NCBI RefSeq assembly: GCF_026627255.1
Contig: NZ_JAPNLM010000022.1
Location: 1-64,000 of the forward strand
DNA from: Streptomyces antarcticus
Lineage (GTDB): Bacteria; Actinomycetota; Actinomycetes; Streptomycetales; Streptomycetaceae
DNA: 64,000 nucleotides
Reading direction: 5' to 3'
The notes under the pieces were generated by a model, which saw nothing but the letters and a program-made list of their open reading frames with translations, had not been told where the DNA came from and ran no database searches. The position numbers were made by a program, and so were the translations under genes. Of the stretch, positions 1 to 7,614 are shown piece after piece (position 1 is the stretch's first letter; every line of letters begins with the position of its first letter).

Positions 1-64
1 TGGCTGCGGGGCGCGCCACGGACGTGGAGGCCGGGACGCGGAAGGGGTGAGGGCCCCGCGGCCG

Positions 65-121
65 TCAGGTGCGCAGGCGCAGGCCCCGGGGGGTGGCGTG
101 GAAGCCGGAGGCTTCCAGGGG
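65..121 (-). other. possible 3' end of an unidentified minus-strand gene
   Basis: Reading the minus strand from about 121 down to a TGA at 67-65 gives a short plausible C-terminus (Pro-Leu-Glu-Ala-Ser-Gly-Phe-His... ending Arg-Leu-Arg-Thr-stop). It abuts the point where LacI-type homology begins on the other strand, so it may be the tail of a gene cut by the same event that truncated the regulator. The stretch is too short to name a family and may be chance coding. Bases 1-64 show no recognisable feature. Confidence 0.22.
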
Positions 122-360
122 CGTGCCTGGTGCTCGCCGAGCACGGGCGCCGGGTCCCGGACGACGTGGCGGTCGTCGGCTTCGACGACTCCAGCGCCGC
201 GGCGGCGTGCCGGCCGCGGCTGACGACCGTACGGCAGCCGGTGGAGGACATGGCGGCCGAGATGGTCCGGCTGCTCCTGGACCGGGTGACGGGCGCGGCG
301 GGCGCCGAACCGGAGGCCGTGCTGTTCGTCCCGGAACTGGTGATCCGCGCGTCGGCCTGA
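121..360 (+). pseudogene. LacI-family regulator, C-terminal remnant only
   Basis: The readable protein begins at the Val-Leu-Ala-Glu-His-Gly segment and carries the LacI/PurR sensor-domain hallmark RRVPDDVAVVGFDDS, followed by LTTVRQPVEDMAAEMVRLLL and a proper stop at 358-360. LacI-type repressors are about 340 residues; only about 76 C-terminal residues are present. The frame stays open to the window start, but the residues before position 121 do not resemble the upstream sensor domain. There is no DNA-binding domain in view, so it cannot act as a repressor. I see a truncation scar; the alternative is that the window edge hides a rearrangement. It sits beside another broken sugar locus at 2054-2640. 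Confidence 0.6.
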
Positions 361-435
361 CCGGAAGCGCGCGGCGCCCGCCCTCGGCCCCGTGCCGCCG
401 TACCCGCGCCCGCGCGCACCCGTAGCCGTACTCGC

Positions 436-483
436 GCCCGCCCTAGGCCTCGTACCCGTGCCCGCCCTAGGCCCCGTACCCGT
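436..483. repeat. two-copy 24-bp direct repeat in a low-complexity spacer
   Basis: Copies at 436-459 and 460-483 share the core GCCCGCCCTAGGCC and differ at one base. They lie in a C-rich stretch (361-537) between the LacI remnant and the end of the ROK gene. The stretch could encode Pro/Val/Ala repeats in one frame, but no gene features support that. Confidence 0.6.
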
Positions 484-537
484 ACCCGCCCCCGCGCCTC
501 CTCCGGGGTCCGCGCCCCCTCCGGGCCCCGCGCCCCC

Positions 538-1851
538 TCACGCCCGGCGGGCCGCCGCCGCCTCGCCGCGGACGTCCAGGGCCGTGCGCCAGCCCGGGGG
601 TTCCGTCCGCGGTTCGGGGGCCGCGCGGCGGCCGCCCGTCGTGAAGAACGCCGACAGCGGGAGGGTGGCCGCGCCCACCGTGACCGCGTCCGGGCCCAGG
701 GAGCCCATGCTGATGGCGACCCGGCCGGCCGGGTGGCGCAGGGAGTACCGCGTCGCGTGCTCCCGTACCGCGGGGAGGATGTGCGGGCCCAGCATCAGGC
801 CCGCCCAGCCGCCGATCAGGATGCGCTCGGGCCGGAACAGGTTGATCAGGTCCGACAGGCCGGCGCCCAGGTACTCCGCCGTCTCCTCCAGCACCGCCAG
901 CGCCACCGGGTCCGCCGCGCCGGCCGCCGCGAGGAGGGCGGCCACGGCCTCCTCCTCGTCGGCCGAGTCCCCCGGGCGTCCGCCCCGTTCGGTCCACCGG
1001 GCCAGCAGGGACTCCGCCCCGGTGTACGCCTCCAGGCAGCCCAGGGCCCCGCACCGGCACCGCCGGCCCCGTACCGACACCGTCAAGTGGCCCCACTCCA
1101 GGGGGGTTCCCTCCGTGGTGCCGCCCTCCGGTGAGCCGTCCGTGATCAGGCTCGCCCCGACGCCCGAGCCGAACAGCACGACGACCGCCTCGCGGGCCCC
1201 GCGTCCCGCGCCGAACCACATCTCGGCCTGACCGAGCGTCCGGGCGCCGTTGTCGATGATGTACGGGACCTCGTCCGGGAGGGCTCCCGTCGCCCGCAGC
1301 AGTCCCTCCAGCGGCACCGCGTCCCAGCCGATGGTCTGGCCGTGCACCACGGCTCCGCCGGGCGACCCGCGGTCCACGATGCCCGGCACGCCGACTCCGA
1401 CGCCGAGCAGCCGCTCCGTACCGACCCCGGCCTCGGCGAGGACCGTGGCGATGCCGGTCCGGATGTGGTCGACGATGGGGCCGACGTCGTAGCAGCCGCG
1501 GGGCAGCAACGGCATCTCGGTGCGCGCGAGTTCGGTCAGGGTCAGGTCGAACAGCTCGACGCGGACGCGGGTTTCGCCGACGTCCACCCCGATCATGTGG
1601 GCGCTGCCGGGCGCCACGCGCAGCAGGGTGCGGGGCCGGCCGCCGTCGGAGTCGACGACGCCCGCCTCCTCCAGCAGTCCGTCCGCGACGAGCTCGCCCA
1701 CGACATTGCTGACGGATCCCGAGCTCAGCCCGGTGGCGGGCCCCAGTTCCTGCCGGCTCATCGGTCCGCCGAAGTAGAGCCGTTGGAGAACGGCGCTCCG
1801 GTTGCCGCGCCGCAGGTCCCGCACCGTTCGTCCGTTACGCCCCGTGGTCAT
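538..1851 (-). CDS. ROK-family transcriptional repressor
   Basis: This 437-residue protein has the ROK repressor layout. An N-terminal winged helix (about residues 14-70, with the recognition segment LSSGSVSNVVGEL) is followed by a sugar-kinase-like ROK domain (about 85-400). The ROK zinc site is visible: GH at 254-255 followed by Cys265, Cys267 and Cys272 in the RCRCGALGCLEAY segment. Where ROK kinases carry an Asn-Asp-Ala catalytic triad, this protein has Asn201-Gly202-Ala. The catalytic Asp is therefore lost, as expected for a regulator that only senses sugar. It is divergent from the solute-binding protein gene at 2054 and presumably controlled that sugar operon. Since the operon is now broken, its remaining target is unclear. 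Confidence 0.9.
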   Translation of the reverse strand: MTTGRNGRTVRDLRRGNRSAVLQRLYFGGPMSRQELGPATGLSSGSVSNVVGELVADGLLEEAGVVDSDGGRPRTLLRVAPGSAHMIGVDVGETRVRVELFDLTLTELARTEMPLLPRGCYDVGPIVDHIRTGIATVLAEAGVGTERLLGVGVGVPGIVDRGSPGGAVVHGQTIGWDAVPLEGLLRATGALPDEVPYIIDNGARTLGQAEMWFGAGRGAREAVVVLFGSGVGASLITDGSPEGGTTEGTPLEWGHLTVSVRGRRCRCGALGCLEAYTGAESLLARWTERGGRPGDSADEEEAVAALLAAAGAADPVALAVLEETAEYLGAGLSDLINLFRPERILIGGWAGLMLGPHILPAVREHATRYSLRHPAGRVAISMGSLGPDAVTVGAATLPLSAFFTTGGRRAAPEPRTEPPGWRTALDVRGEAAAARRA

Positions 1852-1879
1852 CTGGCCCCTTCCGCAGTGACGTCGGTGT

Positions 1880-1950
1880 CACTTCGCTCGCAACATACCC
1901 TTGCGCGACCCCTTGGCGCGGCTTAACTCACGTATTAAATTAAATCCTGG
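1880..1950. promoter_or_regulatory. AT-rich divergent control region between ROK gene and sugar operon
   Basis: The 1852-2053 gap contains an AT-rich island, CACGTATTAAATTAAATCC (about 1930-1948), that stands out sharply in this genome. It is in the right place for a ROK operator and promoter of the sugar operon. No perfect dyad is visible, so this is positional inference only. Confidence 0.4.
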
Positions 1951-2053
1951 GCGAAAACAGGCGCAGCGGAGATGCCGGGGCGGACGACTCCCGGCACCAC
2001 CCCGCCGACCCCGCAGGCCTTCCTCCGACCCTGCCGAAAGGGACCGAGCCGTC

Positions 2054-2408
2054 ATGCGCAGAACCAGAGCCGCCGCAGCCGCCGCCGTCGCAGTCTCCCT
2101 CCTCTCCGCCGTCACCGCCTGTGGCGGGGGATCCGCGGACAACGGGGGCGGCTCCAACACGGCCCCCAAGGAGCTCACCTACTGGGCCTCCAACCAGGGC
2201 CCCGACATCACGGCGGACCAGGCGACGCTCGGTCCGGAACTGAAGAAGTTCGAGGAGCAGACCGGCATCAAGGTCAAGCTCGAGGTGGTCCCCTGGTCGG
2301 ACCTGCTCAACCGGATCCTGGCGGCCACCGCCTCCGGCCAGGGCCCCGACGTCCTCAACATCGGCAACACCTGGTCCTCCTTCCTCCAGGCCACCGGAGC
2401 CCTGCTGC
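2054..2408 (+). pseudogene. sugar ABC transporter solute-binding lipoprotein, N-terminal remnant
   Basis: An ATG at 2054 with an AAAGGGA ribosome site opens a lipoprotein signal peptide (SLLSAVTACGGG, lipobox Thr-Ala-Cys). It is followed by a typical family-1 sugar-binding N-lobe: ELTYWASNQGPD, then KKFEEQTGIKVKLEVVPWSDL and GPDVLNIGNTWSSFLQATGALL. The homology stops abruptly at the codon for ALL (about 2406). Full-length homologues are about 420-440 residues; only about 118 remain. Downstream sequence switches to another reading frame encoding a GH1 C-terminus, so an internal deletion removed the rest of this gene, the permease genes that usually follow, and most of the glycosidase. Confidence 0.85.
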
Positions 2409-2640
2409 GAGCGCACCGCGTACCTGACCGCCCACCTCGCCGCCCGCGCCCGCGCGGCCCGCCGCGGCGCGCCGGTCGTCTGCTACTACGCCTGGTCCCT
2501 GCTGGACAACTTGGAGTGGGCCTACGGCTACGACAAGTGCTTCGGCCTGGTCCACGTCGACTACGCGACCCAGCGCCGCACCGTCAAGTCCAGCGGCCGC
2601 CACTACGCCGACGTCATCGCCGCCCACGGCGCCGCCCACC
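2409..2640 (+). pseudogene. GH1 beta-glucosidase, C-terminal remnant
   Basis: Starting about 2409 in a frame different from the solute-binding remnant, the sequence encodes the GH1 C-terminal signature. This is ERTAYLTAHL, then GAPVVCYYAWSLLDNLEWAYGYDK (motif WSLLDNxEWxxGY, which lines the sugar pocket), then FGLVHVDYATQRRTVKSSGRHYADVI. The catalytic acid/base and nucleophile regions are absent. The normal stop codon is also gone: the frame stays open through 2641-2798 and enters the oxidoreductase at 2799 in phase. In intact actinobacterial loci the order is binding protein, two permeases, GH1 enzyme, so this piece marks the far end of the deleted operon. Confidence 0.85.
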
Positions 2641-2798
2641 GCCCCGGCTGGCCCCGGCCCGACCCTGCGCAGCGCCGCGCCGCGCCCGCCCCGCTTCGGG
2701 GGCCGGGCGCGGCGTGCGTGGTGGGATGGCCCCGGGTGACGCGCCCCTGGGCGACGGGTCCCGGGGCGGGGTCCACCACCACACGGAGAGGTCGGAAC

Positions 2799-3731
2799 AT
2801 GGCCGAGGCCACCATGAGGGCGATGGCGTACGAGACGTACGGCGGGACGGAGGTGCTCGCCGAGACCCGGCTGCCGGTGCCGAAGGTGGGCCCGGGCGAG
2901 GTCCTGGTCCGGGTGAAGTACGCGGGCGTCAACCCCGTTGACTGGAAGATCATGTCCGGCGGGCTCGACGCCCTGATGGACGTCGTGTACCCGGTCGTCC
3001 CCGGCTGGGACGTCGCCGGCACCGTCGAACGCGTCGGGATCGACACCCCCGAGTACGCCGAGGGCGACGAGGTCATGGCGTACGCCCGCAAGGACTACGT
3101 GCACGGCGGCACCTTCGCCGAGTTCGTGACCGTGCCCGTACGCGCCCTGGCGCACAAGCCCGCCTCGCTCGGCTGGGCCGAAGCGGCCGGACTCCCGCTC
3201 GCGGGGCTCACCGCCTACCAGGTGCTCACCCGGCTGGGCACGGGCAAGGGCGACACCGTCCTCATCCACGGCGCCGCCGGCGGCGTGGGATCCCTCGGCG
3301 TCCAGATCGCCCGCGCGCTCGGCGCGCGGGTCATCGGCACCGCCTCCCCGCGCAACCACGACCGGGTGCGCGCCCTCGGCGCGGAACCCGTCGCGTACGG
3401 GGACGGCCTCGCGGACCGGGTGCGCGCGCTCGCCCCCGAAGGCGCCACCGTCGTCGCGGACTTCGTCGGCGGCGTCCTCTCCGTGACCCGCGAGGTGCTC
3501 CACAATGACGGCCGGCACGCCTCGATCGCCGACCCCACGGTGACCGGCTCCGGCGGCGAGTGGATGTGGGTCCGCCCGGTCGGCTCCGACCTGGCCGAAC
3601 TGGCCCGCCTCGCCGACGAGGGCAAGCTGACGGTCACCGTCGCCGAGACCTTCCCCCTCGCCGAGACGGCGGCCGCCTTCGCGCTCAGCCAGGACGGCCA
3701 CACCGCCGGGAAGATCGTCATCGAGGTCTGA
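2799..3731 (+). CDS. NADP-dependent MDR-family oxidoreductase (quinone oxidoreductase type)
   Basis: This 310-residue protein is a zinc-independent medium-chain dehydrogenase/reductase. A GroES-like N-lobe (GPGEVLVRVKYAGVNPVDWK near 30-50) precedes a Rossmann domain with the nucleotide motif HGAAGGVGSLGVQIA near 155-170. The usual QOR tail TAGKIVIEV is present, and structural zinc cysteines are lacking. The ATG at 2799 is chosen because GGAGAGG lies 7 nt upstream and the family starts there. The open frame extends further back through the GH1 remnant, so a read-through fusion is formally possible. Reduction of quinones or enones is the family activity; the substrate is unknown. Confidence 0.92.
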   Translation: MAEATMRAMAYETYGGTEVLAETRLPVPKVGPGEVLVRVKYAGVNPVDWKIMSGGLDALMDVVYPVVPGWDVAGTVERVGIDTPEYAEGDEVMAYARKDYVHGGTFAEFVTVPVRALAHKPASLGWAEAAGLPLAGLTAYQVLTRLGTGKGDTVLIHGAAGGVGSLGVQIARALGARVIGTASPRNHDRVRALGAEPVAYGDGLADRVRALAPEGATVVADFVGGVLSVTREVLHNDGRHASIADPTVTGSGGEWMWVRPVGSDLAELARLADEGKLTVTVAETFPLAETAAAFALSQDGHTAGKIVIEV

Positions 3732-3735
3732 GCAC

Positions 3736-3811
3736 GGGCCGGGCCCCGCGGCACCCGGCCCCGGGCACGCCGAACCGCGCGCCGCCCGGCGGGGTGGAAG
3801 GGCGGCGCGCG
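3736..3811. terminator. two nested terminator-like hairpins between convergent genes
   Basis: Hairpin one pairs 3736-3743 with 3754-3761 (GGGCCGGG/CCCGGCCC). Hairpin two pairs 3776-3787 with 3800-3811 (CGCGCGCCGCCC/GGGCGGCGCGCG, perfect). There is no U-tract, as is common in Streptomyces. They separate the convergent oxidoreductase and DUF1996 genes. Confidence 0.6.
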
Positions 3812-3846
3812 GAGTGCGCGGGGAGCGTCAGGGGGCCCGGCCGGAC

Positions 3847-3912
3847 ACGGACGCCGAACCGGTCGGGAACGGGCGCCGAGGCGGTCGGACACGGACCCCG
3901 AACCGGTCAGGC
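3847..3912. repeat. three tandem 22-bp repeats
   Basis: Units at 3847-3868, 3869-3890 and 3891-3912 follow the pattern ACGGacGCCGAaCCGGTCgG with a few substitutions. Units one and three are closest. They lie in the 3732-3992 spacer downstream of both convergent genes. Function unknown. Confidence 0.7.
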
Positions 3913-3992
3913 ATGCGCGGCCGTGACGAGGGAACGCATGCGGGAGGGCACGCGGGGACCTCCTGGAGGAGTGGGGGGAACGGGGGAGGGGG

Positions 3993-5072
3993 TCACGGGA
4001 GGCGGTAGTCCGGGCCCAGGGCGGCGCCCGCCGCGGGGTGGGTCTCGTCGTAGCCGCGGGCGTTGCACTGGAGCCCGCCGCGGATGCAGTGGTCGACGAG
4101 CGCCTTCAGGGTCCGGTCGTCCCAGGCGTTGAAGAAGTCGTAGTGGAAGGAGTGCCCGCTCCCGCTGGAGAGCCGGACCCGCGATATGTCGCCGCTGACC
4201 GGGAAGGCCATCTTGAACTCGACCATGGGGACGGCCACCGGGTGGCCGGCCGGGCACACGTTGTCGTTATTGCCGGGCTTCACGACCGGGTAGGCCATGT
4301 GCGCCTTGTGGTCGGGGGTGTCCAGGAACGTGCCGTCCCAGCAACTGGGGGACTGCATGCGGATGTTGAGCTGGCTTCCGGGCGGGCAGCTGGCGGGGAT
4401 CTCGGTGTTCTTGAAGCTCTCGCCGCACTCCCATCCCTCGACCCAGCCGCGGTGGCCGCGGAACTCGGCCGCCGTCTGCGTCGGACTGCCGACGAGGAAG
4501 CGCAGGCCCTTGGGGAAGGGGCGCACGCTCTTGTAGTCGGTCACGCCGGTCTTGTAGTAGATCACCTGCGGTCCTGTCGGCAGGACGGGCTGGTCGCCGT
4601 TGTAGAGCGTCGGCATCCAGTACCCGGAGAGGTCGCCGGGGGCGGTGCAGGCGGTCCCGCCCGCGCTGAGCGAGGCGGTCGTGCTGAAGGCGTCCGTCGT
4701 TTTGTTGCCCATGAAGGTGTGGTTGTGGGAGGCGCCCGGACGGCCCGCGTAGACGATCGGGTCGTCGGACGCGGTCTTGGTGACGGCGCAGTTGGCCTGG
4801 AACTCGTGGAAGTACCGGTCCGGGGGGTTCTCCCAGGACGGGGTGACCCCGGTGACCTGCGGCACCGCCGGGATGTAGCCGTCGCCGTCCGGGTCGTCGC
4901 CGGTGGCGAGGGGGGCGACGGCGGCGTGGTTCATGCCCGCGTGGACGGCCGTGCCACCGCCGTCGGGCGAGGCCTGGGCGGTCAGGGCGAGGCCGCCGAG
5001 ACCGGCGGCCGCGGTCACGGCGAGGGCCGCCGAGACCAGTAAGGCGGACAGGGTCCGCGGTCGGAGTGTCAT
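3993..5072 (-). CDS. secreted DUF1996 domain protein
   Basis: This 359-residue protein has a Sec signal peptide (Arg-rich start, hydrophobic core, cleavage near ALTAQA at about 35). Its DUF1996 domain covers about 85-340. Diagnostic elements are the FHEFQANC segment, DPIVYAGRPGASHNHTFMGN, which is the family's His-rich signature, and the C-terminal GSGHSFHYDFFNAW. Several cysteines suggest disulfides outside the cell. DUF1996 proteins are secreted by fungi and actinobacteria, often near carbohydrate-active enzymes, and their activity is not established. A palindromic operator cluster lies 33-72 bp upstream. The downstream-oriented neighbour at 5212 is also secreted and shares the strand, so the pair may act together on a polysaccharide. 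Confidence 0.88.
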   Translation of the reverse strand: MTLRPRTLSALLVSAALAVTAAAGLGGLALTAQASPDGGGTAVHAGMNHAAVAPLATGDDPDGDGYIPAVPQVTGVTPSWENPPDRYFHEFQANCAVTKTASDDPIVYAGRPGASHNHTFMGNKTTDAFSTTASLSAGGTACTAPGDLSGYWMPTLYNGDQPVLPTGPQVIYYKTGVTDYKSVRPFPKGLRFLVGSPTQTAAEFRGHRGWVEGWECGESFKNTEIPASCPPGSQLNIRMQSPSCWDGTFLDTPDHKAHMAYPVVKPGNNDNVCPAGHPVAVPMVEFKMAFPVSGDISRVRLSSGSGHSFHYDFFNAWDDRTLKALVDHCIRGGLQCNARGYDETHPAAGAALGPDYRLP

Positions 5073-5104
5073 TTCTGCGGCTCCTTCGGTGGGGCGGGGT
5101 GGCG

Positions 5105-5144
5105 GGAGGGCGCTCCCGGGAGCGTGCTGTGGGAGAGCGCTCTC
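5105..5144 (-). promoter_or_regulatory. cluster of palindromes upstream of the DUF1996 gene (LacI/CebR-like operators)
   Basis: Two perfect dyads are visible: CGCTCCCGGGAGCG at 5111-5124 and GAGAGCGCTCTC at 5133-5144. The second has the AGCGCT centre typical of LacI-family operators and resembles the actinobacterial CebR box (TGGGAGCGCTCCCA). Placement 35-75 bp before the start suits repressor sites. Assignment to a particular regulator is inference. Confidence 0.5.
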
Positions 5145-5153
5145 TCAGATGGC

Positions 5154-5197
5154 CCGGAAAACGCGGGGCGGCCGCCGGGCCGCCCCGCGTCTTCCGG
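5154..5197 (-). terminator. strong hairpin terminator after the beta-helix gene
   Basis: A 20-bp stem with one mismatch: 5154-5173 pairs with 5178-5197 around a 4-nt loop, including the perfect inner arms ACGCGGGGCGGCC and GGCCGCCCCGCGT. It lies 15 bp past the stop of the gene at 5212 and before the DUF1996 promoter. Confidence 0.8.
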
Positions 5198-5211
5198 GGG
5201 TCAGGGGTGGA

Positions 5212-7368
5212 TCAGGGGAACGAGAGGACGGTGGAGGGGACGGTCGAGGTGCCCGAGGTGGGGGCGCCGATGCCGTTGATGACGTGTTCGTACTGGCCGT
5301 TGCCGCCGAGCGAGACGACCAGGAGGTCGTGGAACTTCACGCCGGGCTTCACCGGCGCCTGGAAGCCGTGTTCCTGACGGATCGTCGGGTCCACGTTGTA
5401 ATAGCAGTAGCTGCCCAGGCCCCAGCCCTCGTGGGTGTTCACCGAGTCGGCCACCTTGTAGGCCGCGTAGCCCTTGACGGACCCGTTCTGGATCGCGGCC
5501 TGGTTCGGCGCGTCGTACGCCTTCTCGTTCTGGAAGAAGATCGTGCGGCCGCGCTCGCCGTTCCACTCGACGTCGTACTTGTTGAAGTGCTCGACGAACA
5601 AGCCGGTGGCGAGCACGTCGTCGCCGTTCACCCGGAACCCGTAGTCGGAGCGGTTGGTCTCCCAGCCCACCCCGTCGCCGTGGTCGGCCCGCCAGATCCA
5701 CGTGTGGTCGACGATCGTGTCGTGGTTGTTGACCACCATGCCGAGCGTGGCCTTGCCCGCGCCGGCGCCGCCGACCCGGATGAAGACGTCCTGGACGGTG
5801 GTCGGGTTCGCCGCGTGGTCCGTGGTGGTGCCGGCCGGGCCGACCTCCAGCAAGGTGGGCGAGTTGACGGTGCCCGCGTCGATCAGGAAACCGGCGAGCT
5901 TCACGCCGTCCACGTCGGCGACCTTCATCGCGGTGACCCCGTTGTCCGGGATGATCGTGGCGAGGCCCAGGCCCAGCACGACTGTGTCCGGGCGGTTCAC
6001 CTGGATGGTCTGGTTCACGTGGTAGACCCCGGGCGTGAAGAGCAGGTGCAGCCCCTGCGCCAGGGCGGCGTTGATCGTCGCCGCGCTCGCGCCCGGCTTC
6101 ACCACGTAGAACTGGCTCAGCGGGATCGAGGAACCCTGCGGCGCACCGTTGCCCCAGGACGTGCCGCGGGCGTTGGTCCGCTTGGCCGGGACGAAGACCT
6201 TGTAGTCGGCGCCGTCCAGGTAGAGGAACGGCTTCTCACGGGAGACGGGCGTGGTGTCCAGGGTGGTGTACGGCGGGTTCGGGTACGACTGCGCGGGCGC
6301 GCCCTGGGTTCCGGAGAACACCTGGTTCCACACCGCGTTGGACCAGCCGCCGATCGAGCTGTCACGGGTGTACCACTGCTGCTGCGAGTAGTTGCCGACC
6401 TGCCCGTCGATCTTGGAGTCGGCGATGTAGCCGCCGGACGCCCAGCCGTAGCCGTTCGGAGCGAGGTTCAGGCCGCCCTTGACGTGCATCCGGCGGAACG
6501 GCGCGGCCTGCGAGACGGCCCAGCGGTTGGTCCCGCTCACCGGGTTCAGGGCGAGGTTCTCGGCGGAACGCCAGAAGTTCTGTGTGGCGTTGCCCCCGAA
6601 CCACCCGGCGTCGACGGTCACGTCGCCGTTGATGGTGGTGTCGTCGGGATTCAGCCCGAGGCCCGAGATGGAGGTGTAGAAGCCGATCTGCGCGTTGAGC
6701 CCGTTGTACGTGCCGGGCTTGAACAGGAACTGGTAGCGGCCCGAACCGAACTGCGCCGACTCCTGCTGGGCGAAGACCTGGTCAAGCCTGGCCTGGATGT
6801 TCGGCGTCGACGGATCGAAGACGATCACGTTGGGTCCGAGGTCGCCGCCGCCGGGGATGACCGGTCCGGTGCCGGTGGTGCCGTAGACCTGGAACTCCCA
6901 GAGGGAGTAGCCGTATCCGGTGGTGCGCTGGGTCCCGTACACCCGCACGTACCGGGCGGTGCCGGTGACGTCGTGGGTGACGTTGCCGCCCGCGCCGGCG
7001 GTGGTCGAGTAGGCGGTGGACCAGTTGGTGCCGTCGGTGGACAGTTCGACGCGGTACGCCTTGGCGGCCGCGGCCTCCCAGCGCAGCACGACCTGGCTCA
7101 GCTGGGCGGGCGAGCCGAGGTCGACCTGTATCCATTGGGGATCGGCGAACTGGCTGGACCAGCGGGTGCCGTTGTCGCCGTCGACGGCGGCCCCGGCCGG
7201 GGTACCGGCGCCCTCCAGGCTGGAGGCGGTGGCGGCCTTGCCCTGCGAGAGCAGGACCGGCGCCGCGTGCGCGGCGGTGCCGGGAAGCAGCACGAGGAGG
7301 GCGGCGACCAGCGCCGCGGCGAGCGCCGCGACGGCGAGGCGTGGCGGCCGGTCGGAGAGGAGGGTCAT
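5212..7368 (-). CDS. secreted discoidin (F5/8 type C) plus parallel beta-helix protein
   Basis: The 718-residue product has a signal peptide ending at AAHA (about 35). An F5/8 type C carbohydrate-binding module covers about 37-165 (AVDGDNGTRWSSQFADPQWI and TARYVRVYGTQR are characteristic). The rest, about 180-710, forms the repetitive right-handed beta-helix of pectate-lyase-like and GH55-like proteins, with segments such as FLFKPGTYNGLNAQIGFY, LLFTPGVYHVNQTIQV, DHTWIWRADHGDGVGW and ATGLFVEHFNKYDVEW. Homologues are often labelled adenylyl cyclase in databases, which nothing here supports. It is likely a secreted glycan lyase or hydrolase. The catalytic residues cannot be fixed by eye. It is followed by a strong terminator. 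Confidence 0.85.
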   Translation of the reverse strand: MTLLSDRPPRLAVAALAAALVAALLVLLPGTAAHAAPVLLSQGKAATASSLEGAGTPAGAAVDGDNGTRWSSQFADPQWIQVDLGSPAQLSQVVLRWEAAAAKAYRVELSTDGTNWSTAYSTTAGAGGNVTHDVTGTARYVRVYGTQRTTGYGYSLWEFQVYGTTGTGPVIPGGGDLGPNVIVFDPSTPNIQARLDQVFAQQESAQFGSGRYQFLFKPGTYNGLNAQIGFYTSISGLGLNPDDTTINGDVTVDAGWFGGNATQNFWRSAENLALNPVSGTNRWAVSQAAPFRRMHVKGGLNLAPNGYGWASGGYIADSKIDGQVGNYSQQQWYTRDSSIGGWSNAVWNQVFSGTQGAPAQSYPNPPYTTLDTTPVSREKPFLYLDGADYKVFVPAKRTNARGTSWGNGAPQGSSIPLSQFYVVKPGASAATINAALAQGLHLLFTPGVYHVNQTIQVNRPDTVVLGLGLATIIPDNGVTAMKVADVDGVKLAGFLIDAGTVNSPTLLEVGPAGTTTDHAANPTTVQDVFIRVGGAGAGKATLGMVVNNHDTIVDHTWIWRADHGDGVGWETNRSDYGFRVNGDDVLATGLFVEHFNKYDVEWNGERGRTIFFQNEKAYDAPNQAAIQNGSVKGYAAYKVADSVNTHEGWGLGSYCYYNVDPTIRQEHGFQAPVKPGVKFHDLLVVSLGGNGQYEHVINGIGAPTSGTSTVPSTVLSFP

Positions 7369-7451
7369 GCGGGGTGCTCCTGACGTCGGGGATCCGGGGG
7401 GATCGAAGCGTGAGTGAACTGCCCGCAGGAGAGGCCGTCAAGGGTTTGAGC

Positions 7452-7483
7452 GTTCATGAACTGAAGATCAAACGATGTGTCAA
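7452..7483 (-). promoter_or_regulatory. candidate promoter with overlapping dyad for the beta-helix gene
   Basis: On the minus strand TTGACA (83 to 78 of the 7400s) is followed 17 nt later by TTCATG, which lies inside the perfect palindrome GTTCATGAAC (7452-7461). This gives a 5' leader of about 80 nt. The surrounding 7440-7560 block is unusually AT-rich. The -10 is weak, so the promoter is tentative. Confidence 0.35.
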
Positions 7484-7574
7484 CTGTGCATCAGGCCTGT
7501 GAACTTGGAGTTTCTTCAATCCTTGTGAAAAGTGTTGACGAAAAAACCCGGCAGCGCTGTACTGAGGCTCCTGA

Positions 7575-7614
7575 CCGCTCCGTCCCGCCGCGCCCGCCGG
7601 GCGGGACGGAGCGG
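7575..7614. terminator. perfect 15-bp stem hairpin
   Basis: Left arm 7575-7589 (CCGCTCCGTCCCGCC) and right arm 7600-7614 are exact complements with a 10-nt loop. It lies between the beta-helix promoter and the RNA-repair operon, which reads toward it and ends 577 bp away. It may be the distal terminator of that operon or an insulator. Confidence 0.7.

Noticed and set aside
4903..7383. Plus-strand 826-codon frame opposite the secreted beta-helix protein
   Set aside because: Val/Arg/Gly-rich shadow; the minus strand carries a signal peptide and known modules.
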